This document shows positions 36,101 through 46,600 of a DNA stretch of 64,000 nucleotides, one piece after another; position 1 is the stretch's first letter, and the number at the start of each line of letters is the position of its first letter. The DNA lies in contig CP099842.1 in assembly GCA_030062745.1 (NCBI GenBank), positions 31,720,901 through 31,784,900 on the forward strand, written 5' to 3'. The notes under the pieces were generated by a model that saw only the letters and a program-made list of their open reading frames with translations, did not search any database and had not been told where the DNA came from. The DNA comes from Capitulum mitella. Its lineage: Eukaryota > Arthropoda > Thecostraca > Pollicipedomorpha > Pollicipedidae. Made by a program: the position numbers and the translations under genes.

Positions 36101-39100
36101 ATACCTTTAATCAGTTTGCCCACCTGTTCACTTTCCTCCGTTGCGCCAACAGGTCGGGTGACAAATCTATGTTTCAGTGTAGCACCTTATGCGGCTGCTG
36201 AACAGCGCAGCACGGACTACAGGCACACGATGTTGGGGAGACGAATCGTGCTATCATTCACAATGACGCTGCCTCCATACGGAGCGTTTTTTACGGCGCT
36301 GTACGGAGCGAACTGACCAACAGACCACACTTGCGAATCCTACAAATGTTCTGGCGCGATTCTTCCAGCGTCTCCCTTTTCTGCCTATTTTCTTTTCCAT
36401 GGCATTACCTGAGGCGAGTTATGACGCAGCGCAATATTTTGACGCTTCTCCAATTTGCCCTCATAATTTAGCGATCTGGCAGCACTTCTACTTTGTGATA
36501 CCCAATTCCCTTCGTTACTGTAGTTCGCGTTAAAATGCGATGAGACAGGGAATGGGGACAGGGATTAGCCTCGATTTCCTCTCAACGAACAGTGATCTCA
36601 CGCGCATGATTGCACATGTGCATGCCAAGAACGAGTGTCAACGAGGGCCCGATTGCAGCCTGCCGGTCAGTGACAAGCATGACAGTATCATACCGAAAAA
36701 CACGATTTCTAACGTGCTGTCGGTACCGCCATACCAAAACCCAGCCACCGACTGCAACTAGATTCGTTATGCACGGGCGCGGGAACTCCTCTATAACTGG
36801 GGAGAGGGCAAAGAAGCATTTTGCGTCAGTTCTTTCCAGTCAACGCCCATAAGGTCAATATTACATTTCAAAAAATCGAGGGGGGAGCGTTACCCCCCGC
36901 CTCCCGCTTTCCGCGCCCTTGTCCCTACGGACGCCTAAATGTTCCCCCCCCCACTCGGACATGTTAGATGAGAAACCCGTAATAGTACTCATGAGTACCA
37001 TAATGTCGGGCCTGGTCCTAAAGCAGACGAATCTGCGGACGGGTATCCCAGCTGCAGCACCGTTCTGTGCGAGTCCTACTTGGAAATGCTGAAATGTTGT
37101 GCCGGCCCCATTCGGAGCCCGTACGACCCCTGCTTAGGAATCCCATGTTCTGCAATGGACACACACAGTGATCCATTCGAGATAATGGGCTCTACGTCGT
37201 AAACCCGTGGAAGACACAGTAGTTGGTCGACACATCCTTGCCATGTAGTATAACCCACTTGTGGCCCAACTGGGACCTATGTAGATAACCCAACACGGCT
37301 ACTTCACATTTCAAAACACGCATGGGACCTGTACCGATGTGTGCGTTCGCCACCTGCAACCTATAAGACTTAATGGCTGGGGAGATTTGTTTAAGTCCCG
37401 TGTCGTTCGTCCCCGTGCGCTGGCACCACCAGCAGCGTTACATACGGCCCACAGTGCAGGCTGTCGATGATACAGAGTTGTAGAATACGTCAATACGTCG
37501 TGCGAGAAGCGAGGGGGCAAGGGGAGCCCTCCAACTTTTGCGAAGTTTAACATTGACCTTATGGACGTTGACTGGAGAGAACCGACCCAAAATGTGGCGT
37601 AGTTCCCGCGCCCCTGGGATGCGTTGTTCAGTCGCCGCGTCGCCATCATAAACGTCTGCCCGGCCGGTCCGTCGCCCCAGTGAGATAATGGCATTCCTGT
37701 TCAGGTGCCCTCGCCGCCGCCGCGTGCCTGCTGCGATGGAGTTGACGTTTTTTTATTGCTGTCGGTTCAAAGAGCACAGCCGGTTATAAGCAATCGAACT
37801 TGATGGTTCGTATCCAGCCCACGTGTATTCATGATGAAAGCCAAAAATAAACCAAACCGCAGGTAAATACACATGCCAAGCTAAAGCGATACAGTAGTAT
37901 ATGCACTACAAATAGCACTACAAAATAGCAAAATAGATAACCACGATAAGTTATACATGGATACCACAAAGGAGCCGAAAGGAATGTATCGTGATGGGAA
38001 TACAAAATTAACCTTTGAGGACCGAGACGTCACTGAAGATACAGTGCAGCCACAAGTTTCCTCAAAAGAGGGGTGGCGTACTAACGCTTCATTTTCGAGC
38101 AAAAGGGACTCTGAGGTTTCGGAAAGAGGGGACTACAATGGCCCTCGGTTATAACACTGCCCTGACATAATTACAAAAAGATAATTTGCTACACTTAAGA
38201 CGCGCATTGGTCACGTTTTGGCGTTAGAGAAACCATCCCACAAATGAAAGCTTCAAAGCCACTTCCCTCAATGTTAGCGTCGCAATGTAAGCAATGGAGC
38301 CAGGTTAAATAATTCATACTGGGCAAATAAATATCAAAAGGCAAAAGCCACCGAGCACCCCAATCCATTGGAATTCCGTTAACATCAATTTTTTATCACT
38401 ATGAATTTTTTTTTATCATTTATTTGAATTTTTATCACTATGAATAGTGAAAATAATCACTATCACTATCACACGACAAACCAGCTAGCACCGGAGTGAA
38501 ATGGGCCACAGACGAAAAAATGCAGGACGGATTCCTGGAACGTACGTTGTGACCAACGACCAACAGTGAGACTCTATCCCTGGAATGTCATATCAGGCTA
38601 CTGAAGCGGTCTGAACCCTGACCAAACCTACGCGCGCAATTCGTTATACTAATCGGTCACTTTAGGAAAAGACAACGCGACACAGCACGCATACGACCGA
38701 CAGCAGGAGAAAACACGTACCACCCTCCTCCACGGCAAAACTCTTGACTCCCCCCAACACTCGGTAAAGCTGATCACGCCGAAACGGCTGGCCACACCTG
38801 ACCGCGTATGCGGCAGTGCCACGGTTCACGCTAACTACGAACTCACAGCACGCTGGCCCGACCACGGCCATTTCAATGCAAGGTGGCGAATCACCGTTCG
38901 AGCGCATCAGATACGACGATGGTACGCGCACCACACCAGAAAATCAACACTGGCTGAAAAATGGAATAAGGAGAGCACAACCCCTGCATGTAAATACAAC
39001 TTCACATGCTAAAATTCCTTTTCGGCGGGACTATCATGGATGGGTCCCCACAGAAAAGCACGAATTGGTTCTACACGTTCTCAAAACATGGATTTCACGA

Positions 39101-39297
39101 AGCACGTTGTGACAGTCCATTACTGACCCCCTGTCGACATGCATCTAACCCTTCCGTTTTTCCCGGCGGCAACCACGCGCCGTCCCATCCCCTTCTTCCC
39201 GCCACGCGCACCAGTCCGCACCACCAGCCAGACGGACTGGTGCAGGACGGCGCCCCCAGGTCTCCGGCGAGGCGGACTGACGTCGGCGGCGAACCGT
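36101..39297. other. CpG-containing region without a recognised gene
   Basis: CpG is frequent again from about 36140. Open frames up to 127 codons (37311-37694, minus strand) show no family motif. The segment 38380-38460 is a degenerate TATCACTA-type simple repeat. The last few hundred bases are acid phosphatase 3' UTR. Confidence 0.4.
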
Positions 39298-40560
39298 CTA
39301 CTCGGTGTCCAGCGCCGAGTAGCGGATCTCGTCGCGGCGGCGGCGGCAGCAGACGACGGCGCCGCCGACCAGGACGACCAGCAGGACGAGGCCGAGCGCG
39401 ATCGACTCGGCGACGAGCGCGGCGCCGGCCGCGCCGGACGGCGGCGGCGGCGCCGCGGCGCACTCGGCCGCCACGTCCGCCGGCCGCACGGCCGCCGTCA
39501 GCTCCAGAAACTCCGCCCACGGACACCGGGCCGTGCAGTTGGGCAGCCGCAGCGGGTAAGGCTCCACGCCGGTGTCGTTGCGGTAGAAGAGCTGGACGAA
39601 GTGGGCGCCGGCCGGGTCGCGGTGCAGCTCCACCATGACGCAGCTGGCAAGCGGCGGTGACACGCCGTTGAAGACGCCCAGCGTGCCGAGCAGCGCCGCC
39701 ACGTTGGTGTCGTGCGCCGAGTACATGAATAGCTGGCGGCCGGCCGGCTCCAGCGTGCCGGCCACGCGCTCGCGCATGTGCTCGGTCATATCGGCGAGCA
39801 GCGCGCCGCCGCCCAGCCGGCGCATCTCCACCGTGTGGCTCAGCAGCTGGAAGCTGATGCCGCTGAGCGGCCGCATCAGCTGCGGGAACACGGAGCGGTT
39901 GTACGGCGGCAGCCGGTAGCGCGCCCACTCGGGGATCGGCAGGCCGTGGTGGTCCTCGATCCACAGCGTGTCGTACAGCCAGGACACCTGGTGCACGCTG
40001 GTCACGGCCACGCCGCTCTTCTCCTCCAGGTAGCGGTAGAGGGCGCCGTACTCGGCGTCCAGCGCGCGCACAGTCTCCGACGAGACGAGCGCGGCGCGCG
40101 CCTCCCGGTACCGCCGGCACGCGTCCGGGAAGCGCAGCTTGTAGTCCATCTCCTTCGGCATCGTCTGCACCGGGATGGGCTGCCAGAGGAGGTCGGGGTT
40201 CCAGCGCTGCTGCTCGCCGGGCGGATACAGGCCGGCTAGGTTCACCTCGGCGGACATCAGCGTCCGGTCCACGTCCGACGACTGGACCAGCGTGTAGTTA
40301 CGATGGTAGCGCGGGTGCAGGAATGCGCCGTAGCGGCGCCGCAAAAAGCGGCCCAGCTCGTACTGGTTGTTCTTGCCCTCGTTGGTCAGCTGGCCCGGGC
40401 CTTCCCACCAGTGCGCTCTGTTCGGGTCGTTCGGGTACATGTCGATTGGCGATCGCGCCCCATGGCGGAACAGCACTTGGACCAGCTGCAGAGTGTTACT
40501 GGCTGTATCGCACGTGCACAGCACAGCCAGCAAGTTTACAACAGTAACTGAAAAATGCAT
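39298..40560 (-). CDS. ACP2: Lysosomal acid phosphatase, histidine acid phosphatase family
   Basis: A single uninterrupted exon encodes 420 residues. The start is the ATG at 40560, placed 7 nt after a splice acceptor (TTTCCAG, exon from 40567), which gives a clean signal peptide (MHFSVTVVNLLAVLCTC). Histidine acid phosphatases hydrolyse phosphomonoesters through a phosphohistidine. The catalytic motif LFRHGARSP is at about residues 29-37 and the proton-donor motif SAHDTN is near residue 257. N-glycosylation sequons include NYT, NRS, NDT and NCT. A hydrophobic segment near the end (ALGLVLLVVLVGGAVVCC) is followed by RRRR and the tail DEIRYSALDTE. YSAL is a YxxPhi endosome/lysosome sorting signal, analogous to the tyrosine signal of vertebrate LAP. 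The coding exon is intronless whereas vertebrate homologues have about eleven exons, which suggests intron loss or retroposition. ACPP-like naming is possible. Confidence 0.9.
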   Translation of the reverse strand: MHFSVTVVNLLAVLCTCDTASNTLQLVQVLFRHGARSPIDMYPNDPNRAHWWEGPGQLTNEGKNNQYELGRFLRRRYGAFLHPRYHRNYTLVQSSDVDRTLMSAEVNLAGLYPPGEQQRWNPDLLWQPIPVQTMPKEMDYKLRFPDACRRYREARAALVSSETVRALDAEYGALYRYLEEKSGVAVTSVHQVSWLYDTLWIEDHHGLPIPEWARYRLPPYNRSVFPQLMRPLSGISFQLLSHTVEMRRLGGGALLADMTEHMRERVAGTLEPAGRQLFMYSAHDTNVAALLGTLGVFNGVSPPLASCVMVELHRDPAGAHFVQLFYRNDTGVEPYPLRLPNCTARCPWAEFLELTAAVRPADVAAECAAAPPPPSGAAGAALVAESIALGLVLLVVLVGGAVVCCRRRRDEIRYSALDTE

Positions 40561-42829
40561 TCTTGTACTGGAAATGTCCTTACAGTTGGAATATTTCACG
40601 TTCTTGTTGTCAGAGGTGGCTGAGCCTCCTCACCCGAACAATACCTATCCAGAGGACTCAGTGTCTTCAGCTGAGCTGACTGGCTCCAAATCCTGTGGAG
40701 CAATCCCCAAAGTAAATAGGAGGCACATTTCACTTCTGTTATTCTTACATGCAGTGTACTCCCTTTCCAGCTGCACATTCTTTCTATGTTTTATTTCCAG
40801 CATAAATGAACACAAAGAGCACCCTGTGCTTAACACCTACCAGAGACTACTAACATCACATTTTTATATGATGCTTTGAGCAGAAACCTACATCACTTTG
40901 GCTTATTGCAATTAAAGGGTAAATGAAGGTGACAACATCTGATTCTGCATGCAGGGATACAGCTTTGGCAGAGGGAGGAGGGCACAAGGGCAGGGCACAA
41001 ACAAGATCTTGGTGTTTTGGTGAGGGTCCCAGGTCAGGGCCCTGCTCCAAACCACATGGTTTTATCTGTGGTCAATGTTAGTATTTCTGCCAGCCAAAAT
41101 AATTATAGCTACTTCCTAACTGGCACTAGTATGAAGTGCTCAACTAGCATCAAAATGTTGTAATTACTCATGTCACCTGCATGGAATGTTCAGCATGTTA
41201 ATGGCAATCTCAGTTTGTATCTAATAATCAAAACCACCAACTAAGTCAAGTATCAAGGATTCAATGCATATCACATTAAACTATGAATGTAGTAACATAA
41301 TACCATGATACATGTATACATGAATATCACCCAAATGTCTAACATTTCACATGCACACATAAAATATAGTTTAGGACAAAGGTAAGTTATATTTCAGCAA
41401 AGCACCTAGCTAGAACCATGGATTTAATTAGTTAAAACCAGGGAAGGACAATGACTTGTCCACCATATCTTTCAAAATATGACATGACCCATGAGACCAT
41501 CTTCCTCTTTAATTCAGTCATAATATCATGCTTGGAACATAAACTGACAAAACAAATAAAAATTTGAATGCTTTAGTGTCTTTTGTACAGAGAAAATGCT
41601 TCCAAATTGTTCCTTTGGAGGACAGAGTGGAGTAATGTTAGAATATGGTGTAAAATGAGTATAATGCACATGAACAAAGTTTTTTTAAAGAAATATTACC
41701 CTAATAGCTTTGCATACTGTGCATATCTATATCATTCATAGACTCATAACATCCACATGCCCCTTTGCATCTATTGGCTATACTGTTTTCCAAATTTGAG
41801 CTAGACTCAGGCATTTATGAACACAAAAAGCTACACTGCAAAACCTTTTGTGCATTTTTCTGTACCTCTCAAAACCAGTTCAGGAGCATCAAATGTTCAT
41901 TAATGAAATGACTTGTCTAGTGCAGGTGAATGTACTCATCCTGGAACTCCTTTACCATACTGGTGTGCAATACAATGTAATGGGGTGAACTAGGTGTACA
42001 TTTTACTCCATTGCAAACTAATAGGGAAAATGGGTAAAATGGCTAGAATTCCTCTCATGTCCCCATGCTGAGTTCCTCTTGAGCATTCACATCCTATGCA
42101 TGCTCCCTTATCCTCTTGTTGTGAATGAGAAGTAACCACTGGTGCTCAAAAGAAAAGGATCATTTCTGTTTTCATTTGAAATTCTGATGGCAATGAATGC
42201 TGTTTTTCTATTGTTTTCTTGTATGCATCCTGGCTGAATAGAAAGCATCTTGGAATCTTGCACCTAACTTTTTTCAAAAGCAAATACGCTTTGCTTATTT
42301 CTGCCACTACCAGACAAATGGGCTGAGGGAAGTTTTCACATAATTCAATTGTAAAGCCAGTATATCATTTTGCCCATAATGGTGAACTGGGTATACATTT
42401 CTCAAGCATCATATTAGCATCATATAGACCTGAGGTTTTAGTTGTTCTTGTTATCACATCAAGTATAAACACCAAACAGACTGAAGAAAATACTTCTTGC
42501 TTCTCTGCATAGCCTAGGAAGAAGTCATTAGATCAGCCAACAGCTTCAAGGCACAGGCACATCTCACACAAAACCTTGAGGTCCTGATGCACTTGACATG
42601 TACATCAGGGCATGTAACATGGTAACAGGTTACCATGGACTTCAGTCTGCTCTAGTCGGTCTCTTTGACTATAGTCGGTCTCTTTGCCAGCACCCACGCC
42701 ACATCAAAGCATAAACTACAGCCCACAAATCTGGCTGGTCATGTTTCACATGTGCCAATTATAACCAAAACATCTCAACATTTTAGCAGGATTCATGCAT
42801 AGCTTTAGTCTCATCAGGACGATTTTCAC
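40561..42829. other. CpG desert, likely 5' UTR intron of the acid phosphatase
   Basis: No CpG is visible from 40637 to 42286. The acceptor at 40568-40569 shows that the phosphatase mRNA has an upstream exon, which most likely starts in the CpG-rich block at 42.8-43.6 kb. No coding sequence was recognised. Confidence 0.55.
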
Positions 42830-43619
42830 CGCATAGGTTACAGGTCAAACTAAACATGCTTGACACACTGTTGGGATTACGGACGCGGAATAAGGAAGCC
42901 TATATTACTGTCTGCAATATCATGCCTATGCCGACCTTGTAAAGTACGCTGCTGTTATTAAAACACTCTTATTCCTGCAGAATCACAATTAAGTCAGACA
43001 CAAACGCACATGCCTTTCAAGTGTTATATCCCTTGCCTATTCCTTCGCCTTCCCTGCGATTGTGGCCGGACCTGGACTTTGGCGACATGAATTGTAAACC
43101 CAGTTCCCCCAGTTCTTGGAAAACAACAACGCTTCAGCTCGCTAAATCCATAAGGGCTACCATATAGTATTTTCCCTTAGGTATTTGCCCGCATAGCTAT
43201 AACACTTTCAGCAGAAAAACGGGCAAAGTAAAGCAAGAATGATACATCAGACATTCAAACCATAATAAACCAAACAATTTTTATAAACAAACTATTTTAT
43301 GGAGAACTGAGCATCAATGTTGCCACATTGGCATACATATAACGACATACGATTGTTTTGTTTTTCAGCGGATCTTGCCCTCGGGAGTCTACATTGTCGG
43401 TAAAGTGACGCAAAAGAGACAAAATTTTGCGCTCGCCTTGCGACTGCGACACGACCAATCGCATTTACGAATGATGAAAGTAATTGTCAGTGCTTGGTTT
43501 TTGCGGGTGCATAAGGACAGCTGTTGTGTACATTGAACACGGTGTCTGTATTGCTAGTCCCGCCGATGATTTTGTAGGGATTTACATCTGTTCAATACAG
43601 TTGAACTGTACGAAAAAGC
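42830..43619. promoter_or_regulatory. Probable bidirectional promoter, acid phosphatase / EIF2B5
   Basis: A CpG-rich block sits between two CpG-poor blocks and between two divergently oriented genes. A CCAAT box (GACCAATCG) lies near 43452. The EIF2B5 ATG follows at 43620. No TATA box in a convincing position; the exact start sites are unknown. Confidence 0.55.
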
Positions 43620-46600
43620 ATGGCGTCTAAAAAGAAGCAAGCAACCACGCTGAAAGCCGAAGACGTGATCCAGGCTGTGCTGTTGGCAGACAGCTTTTCC
43701 GACAGTTTGGCTCCATATTGTTGGAAAACATCACTGGTATGTGTCATTAGTAATGACTGGTTATTTGATATGGCCATGGGTTCCTTGGAGAGGTTGGGCC
43801 ATGTCATTTCTGTCATTGTTAGGGTAGTAAAGCCTCCTTCCCCTAGAAAGTTGCATGCCTTTTGAAGTGACAGATAATGTCTGTATTGGTTGCAATTTTT
43901 GAGTTGTGACAGTTTCTTTGAAAAATTAAATAAAGTTTTCTTGGTAAAATACTCATTCAGGTTGTATTTTTTCCAACAGCCTGCATTTGATGTGTGAAAT
44001 ATGGCATGTTTTCACCATCCTTATGTATAACTGGTATGCTGTTACTGATGAGAATGCATCCACACCTTTAACTGACAATTAGCTAATTTGCCAAAAATTG
44101 GCTTATGCCAGAAAGCTAATTTGTGGTGCAGTTAAACCCAACAGTAGTTAAGCAGGTGGATTATGCTTAGCTGTGCAAACCTTGGAATCATACATGTGGA
44201 ACAAGCTAAGTGTCAATCAAACATGTGATATTTGCAATGCAGTCATATTTCTGATAGGACAGATAAAGGGTCCATGCTGTCCTCTGCAGTGCAATTTTGT
44301 CTTTTCAGATTCCTCCATTCAGGCTGTATGACTCCGTGCTTGTGCTCTTTCATAGTAATCAACCTGATGTGAAAGTGCTTCATGTGCTCTTGTTAAGAGA
44401 TGAAAATGATGATGATGCCTTGATTCACAGAGTCTGGTTCCATTGGTGAATGTTCCATTGCTGGATTATGCATTGGAGTACCTGGAAGCTTCTGGTGTCC
44501 ATGAGTGCTTCATCTACTTGTGCAGATCTCCTGATGCAGTCAAAGAACATCTGAGGTAAATCCAAGGAGTTTCCAATGGCAGGAACAAGTTTTTAGACAG
44601 TTTTGATAGCATTTTACATGTTTAATATCTGAGTTTATACATACTTACCTCATTGTCCTCATAATGAAGCATGTCCTGGCAATACAATCCAGTCTTTGTC
44701 TTAGGTATGCCTGATTTTGATTTCACTAATGCACCCAGCATACCAGTTTCCACAAGAGTTATTTTGGATCATGGATGTGCCATTATTTTGGATATTTGTG
44801 ATAAAGTGCTCATTAATATGTCTGTTGTTTTTGGCAGTGGCAGCCGATGGTTAAATGAAGACAGCCCTATGGTGATTCAGGTGCAAACTGCAGAAGACTG
44901 TCTCTCACTTGGTGATATCATGAGGGACTTGGATGCCAAGTCTCTGATCCAGTCAGACTTTTTGCTGATGTCAGTTGACTGCATCACTAACCTGGACATT
45001 GTGCCCATGATGAAGGAACACAGGTAGGTCCTGGTGAATTTAAAGTTTTTTAGGACATGTTGTTTCTGCTGTGTCATTGCAGTAATAATGAAATTCATGC
45101 AGATGTAAAGCCTTTGCTGTATACACATCTTCCCATTGGAAAATGCATACAGCAGTCAGTAAGAGCATAATTTAAGTAACACACTCATGTAATATATTCT
45201 TACCATAAGAATACCACTTTGTCCCAACGTGTGACCAGGGATGGGCCTCACGCCATCCAACGTTAACGCTGCCGACGTGTGCCGCCAGCGCGCGGCGCAA
45301 GTCGGACGACCGCGGCTCGGTGATGACGTTGCTGTGCCGGGAGGCGTCACCGCGCCACCCGGCACGCGCCTGGGACGCCCAGCTGCTGCTGGCCGCCGAC
45401 GCCGAGACGGGCCGCGTGGTGCACCATCAGCGGCTGCCAGCCAGTCCGCATGGCAGGATCTCCCTGCCCCTGGTCAGTCAGCGGTCCCTGCGGCGATACC
45501 CTGCCCCTGGTCAGTCAGTGGTCCTTCGACAGTACCCTGCCCCTGGTCAGTCAGTGGTCCCTGCGACGGACCCTGCCCCTGGTCAATGAGCAGTCCCTGC
45601 TGCAGTACTCTGCCCTTGGTCAGTCGTTGGCCGTGCCGCTTAACCGGGTGCCTCGTCGTGTAGCCGCCGCTGTCCGTCCGCCGACTGTCGTTCTCGCGAC
45701 GGCAGCCATGGAAGACTGTGACCCAAGTTGACCGTGGTCCGCCAAACTGGCCCTGATAAGCCAGTATTTTGCCTGGCGTCTCTCCCGCGACGTCCGTTGA
45801 CGGGACCCTGTTTGTCGTTGCAGCACATTTTCCAGCAGTTCACCTGCGTGGAGGTGCGGTACGACCTGCTGGATCCGGGCCTGAGCATCTGCTCACCGAA
45901 CGTGCCGCAGCTCTTTTCGGACAACTTCGACTTCCAGACACGAGACCACTTCATTAAGGGCATCATCGTCAACGAGGAGGTCTTGGGTAACACCATCTAC
46001 TACAAGGGAATCAGCACAGGCTACGCCGCCCAGATCAACAGTCTCAACGCGCTGGAGACGGTGACGTACGTGGTCTTTTGTGTTTTCGTGTGGATGGCGG
46101 TTGTTTGCCAATCAGTTTTAAGAATATTACGTTCAAATTAGAATCTGAGCATGCATATATTTAGGGCTGCAGGATGTCCAGAATTGCGATCATTTTCTTG
46201 GCCTTGGGCGCTTTTGAAACCAGGTGGATTTCTCCCTAAGCCTGACTCTGTCATTGACATTGAGAAGCAAAAATGTTGCCAAGGGGCCAGACGTGATGGG
46301 TTGATGATGCGATGCCGTTCCCAGGCGTGACGTCATGGACCGCTGGTCGTATCCGGTGGTTCCGGAAACCCGTGCCCCCACCCGGAGCGACATACGCTGT
46401 CTGCAGCGAAACGTCTACAGGCACAAGGCCTCCAAAGTGGGCGAGTGCGTATCAAGTGTACTTGATCAATTTAGAATACGGTTATCTCTTATATACGTGC
46501 CTATTCTGCTAACTCTTTGCAAGCTGGCCACGGGCGACACGGGTTCTTTTTTTCTGGTATAGTACCTGGTTTGGATGAGCTATACATCACAGCTGCGATT

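Noticed and set aside
39095..40120. 341-codon minus-strand frame overlapping the acid phosphatase
   Set aside because: It is a shifted frame of the GC-rich phosphatase exon, Arg/Ala/Gly-rich with no family features.
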